Part shown: one piece after another, positions 11,806-23,345 of the stretch
Layout: each line of letters starts with the position of its first letter
How positions within the stretch are numbered: position 1 is the first letter of the stretch
Source: Nymphalis io
Lineage: Eukaryota > Arthropoda > Insecta > Lepidoptera > Nymphalidae
DNA: 64,000 bases
Direction of reading: 5' to 3'
Assembly (NCBI RefSeq): GCF_905147045.1
Contig: NC_065899.1
Span: forward strand, 4,910,501-4,974,500
Notes under the pieces: model-generated
What the model was told of the DNA's origin: nothing
The model's database searches: none
Seen by the model: the letters and a program-made list of their open reading frames with translations, nothing else
Made by a program: the position numbers and the translations under genes

Positions 11806-12861
11806 TCATTTCACAATTTTGTCCCTTCCTGGCATTTTTATCTCGTTATGAAGACCTAGACATACACACTAGACCTTAAAACTTCTCTGTTTCAAAATTG
11901 CTTATCAACTAAACACAATATATATCAAATTCAATACCAAACTACATTCACCTCATACATCTACAGTTCATTTTACTAAAACTATAAAGACGGTTCTAGG
12001 GGATTGACAATACTATGTAGTTTATAGCTTTAAAAATGGAATAAGGAAAGTTTTGTGATGATGAAATAGTTCGAAAGCGAATTCAATTACGAATATGTAA
12101 GCAGTTTGATGATAGTTTTTATCTAAACCTGCTGCTTTTTTATAAGATAAAAATATTAATGTCGCCCGTACCTCTCCTAGAAAATATTATAGAAATTGGA
12201 GGTTCCCGAAACTATCGATGTAATGTTATTGTACGTATAATTTTTAAAATATTGTTATTGTTTTTGAACGCGTTTTAGATAATTCTTATTTCATATCGAT
12301 ATATTAAGCAATATATCAATATATCGATATTTTTTTTCGCTATTCATAGGAAGATACAGTTTAGCAGCTGTGAATAGAGCTGACTACTTAAAACTTTGCC
12401 AGATTAAGCTGTGAACTGTTCCCATTATTTTATAGAAATGTGTACCGAACTGATTGTTTATGTAATAAATTTACATTTGCGTAATTTATACGGATAAACT
12501 AAGTTTTTTGTTGATAACAGTATTAAGTATGATGATTTAATAATTAAATTATCTGTCTTATGAAATTTAAATAAAACATAAATTTATATAATACTTTCAG
12601 CTGTTATAATTTATTCGATTCTCGGGTCCTGTGTCATACTTAAAACGACCCGCCTTCCTATTCGGGCACGTCTGGGAGTGGCATTATTTAATAAATCCGT
12701 AAATGGACTCTCGCAATTCGTTGACAATAAATTACAAATATGCCTCAAAGAATAATAATAATATTTAAATATTTTCTAGATATTTCAAATTTATCAATAA
12801 TAAATTAAATCAAAATATAACTTTTTCAAGTAGAATTGATAGTTAATTTAAAATAATCACC
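11806..12861. other. AT-rich non-coding stretch
   Basis: No supported gene. An AT-rich 11-bp inverted repeat around atatcgatata (12290-12330) is within chance expectation. Confidence 0.5.
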
Positions 12862-12969
12862 TTTTTTTTATATGTCCGGGATGGCAAATGACTCTACTCC
12901 ACCTGATGGTAAGTGGTAGTAGAGTCCAAACGCGACGACGGCCAGTACAGTCGGGAAGAATGTTCTGTA

Positions 12970-13508
12970 CTAGCCGTCACCGCCTTGCCGGCCCGCAAGA
13001 TGCCTCTTCACGCCTCGTTTGAAGGAACCCGGGTTGTAAGAGGAGGGGAACACGTGAGCTGGTAAGGAATTCCATTTTTTGGTAGTGCGACAAAGAAAGG
13101 AGTTGCCAAATTTCTTTGTGCGCGATGGAATTGATGTCACAGTTAGGCGGTGACATCGAGAACCAGCTCGCGTTGACTTAAAAAGGAAGGGGGAAGCAGG
13201 AATTAGAGAGAATAATTCCTCAGAGCACTCGCCGTGATACAGTCGATAGAAAGCGCTCAGTGCTGCTATCTCGCGACGCAATTGTAAAGGTTCAAGGGTG
13301 TTTGTGACCTTTACGTCGCCAATAATGCGTACTGCACGTCGCTGCAACCGGTCCAAGGCCATCAGTAGGTACTTAGCGGAGCCATCCCAAAGGTGCGAGC
13401 AATATTCAACGCAAGACCGTACCTGTGTTTTGTATAACAGGCACAGTTGTTGTGGCGTGAAAAAACGCCGCACCTTGTTCAGAACTCCGAGTTTTCGTGA
13501 AGCTGTTT
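12970..13508 (-). pseudogene. C-terminal domain of the CR1-like reverse transcriptase
   Basis: A 167-codon frame from 13473 reads FFTPQQLCLLYKTQVRSC, VEYCSHLWDGSAKY, LDRLQRRAVRIIGD, FYRLYHGECSEELFSLIP and FLCRTTKKWNSLPAHVFP. This is the typical C-terminal block of CR1/Jockey-type ORF2. It is separated from the RT core by another frame change around 13510-13520. It ends at a natural-looking stop at about 12970, about 100 bp before the poly(A) tail. The same block is found, on the plus strand and from a diverged family, at 35450-35930. Confidence 0.85.
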
Positions 13509-14545
13509 TTATAATAGCCTCGATGCCCTTGGACTAAGGTCGCAGCGAACGTCCATCCCCAGCATGGCGATTTTGCTTTGTATCATCAGCGGTATGCCAC
13601 AGAGGGAGGGATGAGGGTAAAATGGTGACTTTTTCGCTGTGAGAGCGCATACCTGTGTTTTCTTGGCATTAAACTCAACAAGATTATCAGAACCCCATTT
13701 GGCAATGAGCTCTAACGTCCTATCGAGTTCAATGACAAGATTCTCCCTCCTCTCCTCAGTTTCCGCCCGCCCAGCCACTGCGAGTCCGTGGTATCCACCA
13801 TGCACTGTACTATCATCTGCATAGCAATGTATGTTCCCAAGGGAGAGCATATCATTAATATGCAAAAGAAAGAGTGTGGGAGATACCACAGATCCCTGGG
13901 GCACCCCAGCATTCACTACATAGAATTGTGAAGCGCAACCATCTACTAAAAACACGAAGGCTACGCTTGTGTAGGAAGCTGGCAATCCAGGTGCATAGCT
14001 GAGCAGGCAGACCATATGCCGGTAGCTTGGAGAGAAGACTTCTGTGCCAGACCCTGTCGAAAGCCTTGGAGATATCGAGGCTGACAGCCAACGATTCTCC
14101 ATGCTTGTCGATAGCTTCACCCCAGAGGTGTGTTACGTACGCTAGAAGATCACCTGTGGACCGTTTTGGTCGAAACCCGTACTGACGATCATTAATTAGA
14201 CAGTGATCTTCTAGGTAATGGATCAGTTGGTTGTTTAGAATCCGTTCCATCACCTTACAAAGTACTGAAGTGATAGCTATTGGTCGATAATTTACCGGGT
14301 CAGACCGATCCCCTTTTTTGGGAACCGCTTGCACATTAGCTCTTCTCCAAGCCTCCGGCACACATCCCGAAGAGAGAGAAAGTTGGAACAGGCGCGTTAA
14401 CACAGGAGACAGCTCCGCCGCGCACTTCTTCAGCACAATGGCTGATATTCCATCAGGACCGCTAGCTTTCCGTATATCAAGTGATTGCAGCTCCGCACGC
14501 ACATCACGTTGCCTGATTTTGATGGCTGCGCACTACAATCATCGA
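13509..14545 (-). pseudogene. Reverse transcriptase core of the CR1-like ORF2
   Basis: Two overlapping frames carry the RT palm. The first (14502-13855) has RKASGPDGIS, PKKGDRSDPVNYRPIA, YGFRPKRST and motif A LDISKAFDRVW with its catalytic Asp. It loses sense near 13955. The second frame (from 14120) picks up with AGVPQGSVVSPTLF (motif B) and the catalytic CYADDSTVHG (Tyr-Ala-Asp-Asp at about 13823-13812), then KWGSDNLVEFNAKKTQV. All catalytic motifs survive but in different frames, so this copy cannot encode an active enzyme. A 1-bp loss near 14524 explains the offset between the QPSK and RAELQSL segments. Confidence 0.85.
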
Positions 14546-16000
14546 TCACAGAGTTGTCGGCAAAGAGTTTAGCCAGGAGGTCGGCTTGACCTCCTGGCTA
14601 AACTCTTTGCCTCCTCTCTTTTTCTCCTGCGGACTGTGAGCTAGCGATCCGTCTGGATTTCTGAGCGGTGGCAGCAAAGGTTGGCAGAAATTGTTTTGCA
14701 CAGACTTGGTCAGACGCCAGAAGCTACGGGAGCCCCTAGGATGCGAAATAAGGTCATGACCAATCTGTACAATGCGCTGTGCATCCGCTCTCGTGTATGC
14801 CTTCCTACAGGACTTGGAATTTTTATTGTAGTTTGCTTTCAGTAAGTCAATGTTAGATGCCCCGCTAATGCAGCCGTTGATCCACGCGCGATATGCCGCC
14901 TGCTTAGATGATACAGCGTCAGCACATTCACGAGTGAACCAACGGTTACGCGTACCCCTATTGATGAGATCTGAGCTAGGAATGTAGTATTCCATTCCTA
15001 ACATGATCTCATCAGCAACAGCAGCGGCACTAGCTGTCGGGTCATTCCCACTGAAGCAACGTTCCTTCCAAGGGACTGACGCATAGTAATCGCGCATACC
15101 GTCCCAATCCGCCGACTTATAGTGCCAAACGCGACGTTTGCATACCGCTGATGGCGGCAGCTTGGCCTGTGGCACTTTGGTAGATATAAGGCCGTGATCC
15201 GAAGAACCAAGTGGAGCTTGAACCACAACCTGATATTCCACCGGGTGAGAAGTCAGCAGAAGATCCAGTAGAGAAGGCGCTTGCCCATCAATGTCTGGGA
15301 TCCTGGTGGGCTGATCAACCAGTTGGGTCAAGTCGTGTGTGAGAGCAAAAGCATGAGCAGTTCTTCCAGCATGGTCAGTTTTGAGGGATTTCAACCATGA
15401 TTCATGGTGAGCATTAAAATCCCCCAAAAACACCAATTCCGCGTTAGGAAACTGCTCTTGCGCAGCATCTGCCACCCGACTAAGATGGTCGAATAATCGG
15501 CTTGTCTCCAAGTCACCATTGTGGGATCTGTAGAGGCACACGTAGACTCGACTCTGACGAACCAGGTCCACACGTACCACCAACATGGAGAAGGAGGGGT
15601 CCTCCAAGCAGCGCAATCGGTGACAACAAACATCCGCCCTGACGAACAAGCATACTCCGGCTTTCGCTTTAAAAGATTCTTCTAGCATGTAGCCGGGATA
15701 GTTAAGGTAGCTGGTGTCGGCAGGGCGGAGTATTTGCGTCTCCGTGAGAAACAGCATTGCTGGCCGTGCTGTCTCGAGATGGTCGTGGACAGCGTTGAGG
15801 TTAGCGTGGAGTCCTCGGATGTTAGAGAACTCGACCTCAAACAGCGTGGGTATGGTGGGGGTGTGCACCGCTGAACGACCGTTATTTCTTACTTGCGCTA
15901 CCATTTGGAAAAATAAGGAAAAGAGACGTGAAGCGAGCGACGTATTGCCACGATAGGGATGGGCAAAGTATGGAGGCGTGTTTTCCCAAATGGTTGCCAA
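14546..16000 (-). pseudogene. Endonuclease part of the CR1-like ORF2
   Basis: The frame is open for 484 codons. The likely start is ATG at 15904-15902 (MVAQVRNN), not the frame edge, since upstream codons contain no ATG. It shows the exonuclease-endonuclease-phosphatase fold motifs of LINE endonucleases, with residues counted from 16000: SN (59-60), LTET with Glu87, VCLYRS (155-160), LGDFNAH with Asp194 and Asn196, and SSDHGLI with Asp268-His269. This enzyme nicks target DNA for target-primed reverse transcription. The catalytic residues appear intact. The last about 30 codons read into a fold-back insertion (14559-14611) that throws the frame off RT, so no full endonuclease-RT protein can be made. 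Confidence 0.85.
14559..14611. repeat. Perfect palindrome inside the LINE, 24-bp arms
   Basis: Arms of 24 bp (ggcaaagagtttagccagga... and its exact complement) around a 5-nt centre ggctt. On the LINE sense strand the 3' arm encodes DLLAKLFAD in the RT frame. The other arm is an inverted copy of it and has no coding sense. Confidence 0.98.
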
Positions 16001-16089
16001 AGTTGCCTACTCGGAAATAGAATATACCTAGAGGAATGTAACTCAGTGGTTACTATTTTTCATCAATTCAGTTACAAAGTATGTTAATT

Positions 16090-16438
16090 AAATACGATGC
16101 GTCACACTCTGTTCCGTATGGGGCCCTAAAGCCATTTCTTGGCGGCCATTGTGGGCTGAGCCTTTTTGCTACTAAGCGTGATAAACGCCGAGCTCGGTAG
16201 CGAAAGCTACTGGAAGGAGATGCTATCTTTCTGAGAAAATGTCATGTCGCAGCCACCTTATGTAGAGCAGGAGCGTGCCTCCGCTATCTGTTTCGTCGAA
16301 GGAGATCGGGGTGAAGGCGTCAACACTATATGAACCTTCTCCCCAGACGCAAGCGTCACCGAGGCTAGGAGGGTATCTGTACTCCGGGAACCCCCTAGCT
16401 CCATTTCACGTGAGAAAGGCGTTATTCCAGCAAGAAAA
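16090..16438 (+). mobile_element. Non-LTR retrotransposon 3' UTR fragment, family unassigned
   Basis: GC-rich (well above its flanks) and without an ORF. It ends tgtactccgggaacccccta...ttattccagcaagaaaaaaa, an ending like the cgcgtaacac...ttccagcgttaaaaaaa end of the fragment at 47630-47855. It lies just outside the 5' edge of the CR1-like LINE but on the opposite strand, so it is a separate insertion. Probably R1-related or Jockey-like; not certain. Confidence 0.5.
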
Positions 16439-17439
16439 AAATGTTGTACAATATTAAATTATTATAATATATGCTGAATATAAATGAACTAATACTAACT
16501 TTATGCTTTTTATCATCTAAATAATAATCTTACTAAAATGATACATTTACAAGTTTGTCTTTACTTAATATGTTTCTACAATGTTTGTCACTGTTTCCAT
16601 CATTATTATTAATATTATTTTGGATATACATAATATTTTTGTAAATATACTGTATTACTACTATATTCTCTTCTCGATCGATTCTCGAGCTCAGATATTG
16701 CAAAAAGCCCGAACAGCTTTATTTCGAAGAATGAATTTCTCAGTTTCTACATCTTAAGTGTTTCCACAAAGTAATAAATCATAAGACATAATATACTAAT
16801 CGAGCAGTATTAATGTCAAGTTGTCTTAATTTTCTAACCGCGTACGCTGCGGAGCTGAGATTACCCGTGAGAAGGCGGAATTTACATATGTCATCTACAA
16901 ATGAAAATTCCACCAATAAAGTAATTTAAAAAAAATGTACTATACATTAAATTTTAGCTTGCAAAAGTGTTTATTTTTTAAATTCTATATTCTGTTAGTT
17001 ATTAGACAAGAATAATATATCTATCATATTTTAAAATATAAAAAGAAAAAATGACGGGTATAAATAAAAAAATAAATGTAGAACGGTGGGTAAATCGGGT
17101 TTGCTTCCAATTTAAAATTGTTAGAAATGGCAGGAAATAATATTAACATCAATATAAAATTTTGTTCGTCAGGAAATAGATTTTATCAGAAAAATGAAAC
17201 AGTATTTTTTACAAAATAATTATTAAAAAAAAATCTTATTTCAAGCACTTATCGTTTGTCATTGTACATTAATGTTGCTTTAAATTAAAGAAGAAGAATT
17301 ATATTAAATAACAATTTGTAAAGGCATACTTGATCTAAGTGTTTTCAAGAAAGATCAAAAATAATTGCTATATATCGCATGATTGAAATATGCGTATTCT
17401 AAATAGTTCAGGTTCAGTAGCAATCATTTGTATTGCCGA
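16439..17439. other. AT-rich non-coding stretch
   Basis: Nothing recognisable. Confidence 0.5.
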
Positions 17440-17510
17440 TTTCCGGTGGAAAGGGTGAGTAGGCCAATTGAATTAAAGACAAGATACCATCTTGTTCCTG
17501 TGATTGGTAA
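17440..17510 (+). repeat. Diverged fragment of the short poly(A) repeat
   Basis: tttccggtggaaagggtgag, aggccaattgaattaaagacaag and atcttgttcc line up with gttccggtttgaagggtgag, gccagtgtaattacaggcacaag and atcttagttccc of the younger copy at 39590. Heavily mutated and truncated at both ends. Confidence 0.5.
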
Positions 17511-19974
17511 CATATTTTAATTTATAGTTACTTTTTCAATGACTATATTTACATTACATGCGGTACATTATTAATACATATATAATTAATTTAAATATAA
17601 CGTCTTTCTTAAATCACATCACGAACACGACAAAATATTATTCATTATAATTAAAACTAATTAAATTGAATTCTGCGAAGGAGTTCGAATAAATAATGAC
17701 AAAAACCAAATAAACAAAATTAATTTCTATCACGTTACAGCTACGTAAATGCATTTAATTAAAATAAATGACGGACAGTCATAAATAGAAAGCAGAATTT
17801 TTTCAATGTTTTCTCACAATAAGTTATGCTTGTTTACTGTTTCACGGTTAGCTTGCACTGATTTACGAGCTAGTTTTCTTCACAAATGCACGCGAATACA
17901 AAAACCATGGAATTCTATTATTAGAACTTACCTTTACGCTTGAAATTAAGTAAATTTTAAACATATAAATACGTTTCTTACACGTATTACTAAGATATAT
18001 AATACGTAGAGTAGCATTTACATTCTCATTATTTATTTTATTTGTTGGACATTTTATTTGAACAAGACATTTATCTAATGTGGGACACATTAGATAAATG
18101 TCTCAGCAGAACCCCATATCATAATCAGTGCCAGATCTGTAATAACATATTTTAATTAATTTTTTCCTTAAAAAATAATACTAAATGCATTTAAAATCAA
18201 CCGCCAGCCAACGGAATATGTTCTTAAACTCACGAGCTCCATATTAGTTTCAAGCTTTAGTTCCGTTTTTGTTCAATAGGTTTAAGAAGAATAAACAATT
18301 ATTTTAAACTTCCTTTAAAAAAATACCTACAAGAAACTTCCAGCAAGCGGTTTTCTATTGAAACTAAAACTCCAGAAGCCCACAGTATTATGCAATTTAT
18401 TGAAAATTTAATGTTACTAATGCAATCGTGTTATATTTCCAAACAGCAATGTAAAGAAATAATCTTAAGTGAACTTCTTTTTCAAGACTGACTGATTGAT
18501 ATCAGAAATTGAGCCATAACGCTTAAAAATGTGAAATGTTATCGATTATAGTATTATTGGAATTACTTCAATCATCGTCATCTATGTATGTATATAATAG
18601 TTAGATATTAATGTAACCAGTCGCAAATTTATGTGGAAATTAATGAAATATTAATCTATACATTTATACAAATAAATAAAATTGAAGTTGCTGTCTGTGA
18701 GTTATCAAAACTAAACCAACATTTTTGATTTTTCAACTAATGCTACATTATACTCATAATCTTAATTTATATGTATAATTCAAATACGTATTATGTACGT
18801 TAAAATAGCAAATGTTGAAGGATTTTCGTCACAAGCTAAAATTCCAAGCGAAGCTGTGGGTTTTGCTAGCAATATACCTTCACATTATTATCAACAAACT
18901 TTTTATATAATTATATTATATTCGGATTCAATAAAAGCCACGATTAATTTATAAGATTACATACGAAATTGGATCTTCAAAATTTAGTTATAGCGGGTTA
19001 ACACGGTTCGAGTTTAGTCAGCTAACATCCATTCCTTCAGAAATTTAAGTTTATACGTACTGGCGGTTCAGTTAAAATTGATTCAACATTGGTAACCATG
19101 ATCGTAGAGTCAAAATGAGGGACTAGTTTTTAGTAAAAAAATTAAAAAATAAACGTTGAAAAATTGTGTTGCTAATGCGGAAGATGGTGTGAGCAGTCGA
19201 CTTATTGAATTTTATCACGATATATACTAAAACTTCAAAATGCGTCTATACACGATAGTAAGTATCGTATATAATAAGTATTAATCAAACACGATTTCGC
19301 TAGTGAACATATAGAGTATTTAAAAAAATAATTAAACTTGTATAGACAAACCTTATTAGTAAATGAGAGTCGAAATATATTTAGTATACTAGACGTGGAT
19401 TTAGTATACAAGAGAAAGCAAAATTGCAGAACTGTTAATTGGATGGGATTGCATGGGTAAATCCAGATCAAAGTTAAACATAAAATATGGTATGTATAAC
19501 TACATTTTATTTTCAAGAATTATGTTAGATCAAAAATCAATAAAATTATATGTAGAAAAAAGACATGATATGTCCTCTGATTTTGATTTATACTCGTAAT
19601 GCAATCGGTTATTGAGACAAAACTGGATGAAGGGAATGAATTAAATTTACAAATAATCGAGAGATGGCTCTTTAATAAACAAAAAAAATATTTTTATAAC
19701 AAAAGAAGCTTATGTCGCTTACTACATTTTCTTTATGCTCAAAACAACATCTCCTGTAGCATGTCACCAACACTTCAAACATTTGGTTCTTAAATTAGTT
19801 ACTGCGGCGCTGTTGAGACGAAAGGACTACGAAACATTTTTTTTTAACAGCGCATTATATTAGATTTAAAAGAACTATATCCAGTTAATGTGTAAAATCT
19901 GCACGTCCAGAATAAACTTGCATAAATAAAATAAAATAAAATGAAAATACCACATATATCAACCCGAAGTCGAA
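17511..19974. other. AT-rich non-coding stretch with one palindrome
   Basis: No supported gene; small open frames are AT-rich with no family motif. The palindrome at 18065-18103 is the only sharp structure. Confidence 0.5.
18065..18103. repeat. Perfect palindrome, 18-bp arms
   Basis: agacatttatctaatgtg, a 3-nt centre gga, then the exact complement cacattagataaatgtct. Confidence 0.97.
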
Positions 19975-20066
19975 CAGCATGGTGGAATAAGCTCGAAATG
20001 TTCTTTTTAGAGGAGATGGTTGTCAAGTCGTGGGACACACACAAGTGGTGGGACAATTTAGGTTAC
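19975..20066 (+). mobile_element. SINE family A 3' fragment
   Basis: gaacagcatggtggaataag...ctcgaaatgttctttttagaggaga...cgtgggaca follows the gcagcgtggtggaata...ccttctcctcaaaggga...cagtgggaca order of family A 3' ends. Confidence 0.55.
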
Positions 20067-20654
20067 TTCCAAAAAGTTTTATTAAATTAATATTATTAAT
20101 ATTATTACTAATAATAAATTAATATTATTACTTCTTTTAAATTAAATGTCTTCAGATGGTTCAAATCTTTTTGTAAAATACAGTTGATCGAGTAAAATCG
20201 ACGTGTTAGAACCCAATATTATAAATTTCCCATGTCGCATTTAATTCAATCAATCATTCTGTTACGAGCGTGTCACGATTATAAGGTTACTAATTGCTTA
20301 ATATTTTTTATAAAGAAAAATATTTCGCACTATAAATTAAGTTAATTAGGGTAAGGGTCGAAAATGAATGGACTTTGAGATTTTTTATCTTTATAAAGAA
20401 TTTAAATTTGCTACTATCAGAGAAGATGTGAAAAAATATCTTGAATTTACTAAAGAGAGCGCAAGTAATATTAAAGAAGCGATTAAGTTTTTCATACTAA
20501 GTACTTGTTAAGAAATTGAATTCTTTGCGATTAAATGAAAAACACTTTCTTAAATGTAAGGTCTGAAAAGTTTTTAAATTTAAGCTAGTATTCAAACATT
20601 AGTGAAACAATTATTACGGAACCGGGATTTTTTCTTATAAAAAGCCTATAAAAG
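20067..20654. other. AT-rich non-coding stretch
   Basis: Nothing recognisable apart from AT-rich direct repeats of aaattaatattatta near 20085-20130. Confidence 0.5.
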
Positions 20655-20748
20655 TGTAACTGCTGGACAAAGGCCATTTTTAAGGTAATATCTACTTTTA
20701 TCAATGATGCTGCTCCAGTGTTGATTAGCGGATCCGCAAGTGACAGAA
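20655..20748 (-). mobile_element. SINE family A 3' fragment, reverse orientation
   Basis: aactgctggacaaaggcc...gatgctgctccagtgttgatt...aagtgacagaatt is the reverse complement of the gaattctg...ggagcagc...ggccttagcccagcagt blocks of family A. Confidence 0.5.
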
Positions 20749-21439
20749 TTATATAATGAATGAACAGTTTTTAAGTTAGTTAGTTTAAAGATAATATAAA
20801 ATAAATCGTTGCTGACTCATTTCTTGTCATATAACATAAAGAAATTAAAACCTAATTATCACGACTATCATTTTGCCTGTCCTTTGACTCATTTATTAAA
20901 AAGGAATCGACCTAAATTCATTATAAGACTTTCAAAGTACGCGTAAGTAGTGTTTTGTGAAAACATCCTGCTCTTTTTTTTATTACGAGAATATATTATT
21001 TATTTTCCTGCTCCTTGAAATTCATTAGTCTAAATCTTTGGAGATTGAAAATAAAATATTCGAATTTGTAACAAGGCTAGACATCGAAATCATTTTATTT
21101 AGGTTACGTGGTTTGTCAAAATGACAAAAGTAAACTACAATAAAAAAAAACATTGTCACATGTCACATTGTCTCTTACATAAAAAAACTCAAATAAATTT
21201 ATTTTAATCTTACATTAATTTTAGCAACACACTACCCAATCTACAACTATTCTCCCGCCAAATACTTACTATACTATTTGCAATACTATATACTTTATTT
21301 TATTGTTGTGTTTCAGCTTGAAGTGTCAGTAACTCATAAGCATATGGCACATATCTCTTTCTACTTATTCACTTTGACTTAGTAAGGCCCGGTTAATGCT
21401 TCTTGCAAAGCCAATGTGCAGGATGATCACTTACTCGGT
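20749..21439. other. AT-rich non-coding stretch
   Basis: Nothing recognisable. Confidence 0.5.
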
Positions 21440-21553
21440 GATAATGATACATCTTTTTTTTGGAATACCCACTAAAAGACCAGCGGTACCCTTTCCGTCT
21501 TAACGAAGAGCGCCACGGGATCGCTTTCGCATGTTATCGTGGATAATGATACA
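21440..21553 (-). mobile_element. 88-bp retroposed LINE 3' fragment with 12-bp target duplication
   Basis: The core (21454-21541) is a minus-strand sequence ending gggtattcc followed by an A tail (T8 on the plus strand). It is flanked by perfect 12-bp copies of gataatgataca (21440-21451 and 21542-21553). The core matches the first part of the fragment at 47630-47855 (gcgaaagcgatcccgtggcg, ttaagacggaaagggtacc). The flanking duplication and tail mark a recent target-primed insertion that stopped after under 100 bp. Confidence 0.85.
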
Positions 21554-21911
21554 CCTGCGGAACATATCGATGGTGGTAAAATGCCAGTTCGATTTCGAAA
21601 TTCTGTCGGTGTTTTAGGTAAGTGTCGAGATGGGTGGACAATTTAACTTTGAACAAATTAAAGTGCTTTGGGATTGCCCATTTGCTCGTCTGCTTACCAC
21701 TAAAAAAATTAAAAGATACTCGTAAAAACGGTAAAGAAAATGATGATTGATAAAATAACCCATTCCTGTATCCAAATTATATTTTAAGTTTTATACAAGT
21801 TAATTTTTATAAATTGGTATTTCTTACGTCATAATAGCATAGATTTTTGGTATTTAAATGTTTGCATGTAGATCGATATCATTTCCAAGATACCTTATAT
21901 TAAAATTGTGT

Positions 21912-22088
21912 GTTCTTGGTATTGTTGTGTTCCGGTTTGAAGGGTGAGTGAGCCAGTTGGTGGCGCATTGGTGATGTAAGCAATGGTTGACATTTCTTAC
22001 AATGCCAATGTCTAAGGGCGTTTGGTGACCACTTACCATCAGGTGTCCCATATGCTCGTCGGCCTTCCTATTCTATATAAAAAAAAAT
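21912..22088 (+). repeat. Short poly(A) repeat with internal deletion
   Basis: Runs from ggtattgttgtgttccggtt to ccttcctattctatataaaa followed by A8. Compared with the 39590 copy it lacks about 50 bp between gagccag and ttggtggcgcattgg. No ORF; the function of the family is unknown. Confidence 0.85.
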
Positions 22089-22467
22089 AATAATTACGAC
22101 AATTTCCCTTAATGTACAAACATCAGATTAATATATAAAAAAAATTGTAAGTTTTATATTTACGTTAAATTGTAAGTTTTGTATATGTTTTATTGCTAAA
22201 TTTAGACTTTAAACTATCACTAACTATCATTCGTTCAAAGATATACTATTTGTACTTGTAAAAATAAATAAAATTTTAATACAACTGCTAAGAACTCGAG
22301 CACCAATACGTAAGAGAAGATATTTCCTATAAAACTTTAACGATTGTTCGTCCACAAAGAAAACCGTAAATTTAAGACAACCGTAAAACGTGACTATATA
22401 AAGAATTACTCAACATAATATAAACTTTTATTCTTGAAAACAAATCGTCGAAAACTAATAAAGGACT

Positions 22468-22501
22468 AAGGGCTGCTAAAGTATATTCGTTAGCAGCCCT
22501 T
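22468..22501. repeat. Hairpin, 12-bp arms
   Basis: aagggctgctaa and ttagcagccctt flank a 10-nt loop agtatattcg. It looks like a rho-independent terminator, but a T run is absent and the genome is eukaryotic, so I treat it as a small inverted repeat. Confidence 0.8.
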
Positions 22502-23276
22502 GGAAAAGTTACAAGGTAGTATTGAGTAATTCAGCTCACGTGGAAAGCAAATTCACTTATGTAGATATCAGGTCTTGCGTAAACAAAAAATGTGGTACTT
22601 GTATAAATAATTTCAAATGATTTTCTAGTACACGGTTTATGTGATAGTTCATACAGATCCAATCAACCGTTCTGGCGTTATTGATTTGAATAATCATATA
22701 TTAACTGACCCTATTTTTCTAATAAACATTTTTTAGAAGATATATCCTCCAGACGTTCCTGTTTATAGAGACATAAAATAAATTTTCAAGAAAATATTGT
22801 ATACACGGAAATTGAAACTCGACTTGGTTCATAGCAAATATATTAAAATTCCGAGCTGTTATTGATATTAATCTTGGATATTACTGTATCTCTTTACTAA
22901 GTTCACTTTAAATCAGTAAATTAAAATTGATTTTTTTTTAATTAAATAAAATAAAATTATTATATATAATAAAATTAAATTAAACGAAAATATTCGATTA
23001 TTTCATCTTATCTATTGTCAAATGAAATGGTTGATATGACAGCTGACTGGAAACTAGAAAAATAATAATAATTTATGATAATACACTCGCACGAAGACCG
23101 AGAAGACTATCATTTTATTACGTGTAGTAAGAACATATTATTGTGCATATGGATGTTAAGACACTCAAAAATCTAGAACGCGACAAATGAAAAATGTGTT
23201 CACTGCATGCCCGCATGTTGGCCCGCGTTTTTTATACATTTCTCATTTTTTATTCTCTTTTCAGTTTTTTCTAAGT
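22502..23276. other. AT-rich non-coding stretch
   Basis: Nothing recognisable. Confidence 0.5.
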
Positions 23277-23345
23277 CGAGATAGCCTAGTGTACAGCATA
23301 CCTGTATCATCCAAAGGTTACGACTTCATACTGTAGATCCCAACT
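23277..23345 (+). mobile_element. Possible worn SINE family A head
   Basis: gtcgagatagcctagtgtac...catactgtagatccca resembles the cgagatggcccagtggttag...gggttcaaaccca head. The match is weak, with a damaged B box. Confidence 0.35.

Larger units (their letters stand above)
12862..16005 (-). mobile_element. CR1-like LINE (Jockey superfamily), near-complete ORF2, inactive
   Basis: This is a minus-strand non-LTR retrotransposon of about 3.1 kb. Its poly(A) tail is the T8 run at 12862-12869. Moving up the minus strand come a short 3' UTR, the RT C-terminal domain (13473-12970), the RT core (14545-13509) and an apurinic-type endonuclease (to about 16000). No ORF1 is seen and the 5' boundary near 16005 is uncertain, so the copy is probably 5'-truncated just ahead of ORF2. 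At least three frame breaks (near 14524-14611, 13955 and 13510-13520) make it non-autonomous. The 3' UTR carries a stem (actctact/agtagagt) around ccacttaccatcaggtgg, a likely RT recognition hairpin. A second, deleted copy lies at 27680-28277. CR1 rather than another Jockey-superfamily clade is judged from motif style only. Confidence 0.85.

Noticed and set aside
13298..15956. Plus-strand open frames over the CR1-like LINE
   Set aside because: They are antisense shadows of the LINE coding strand, with no RT or endonuclease motif on the plus strand.
22468..22501. Hairpin resembling a bacterial terminator
   Set aside because: The sequence is eukaryotic, there is no T run, and it has no gene context.
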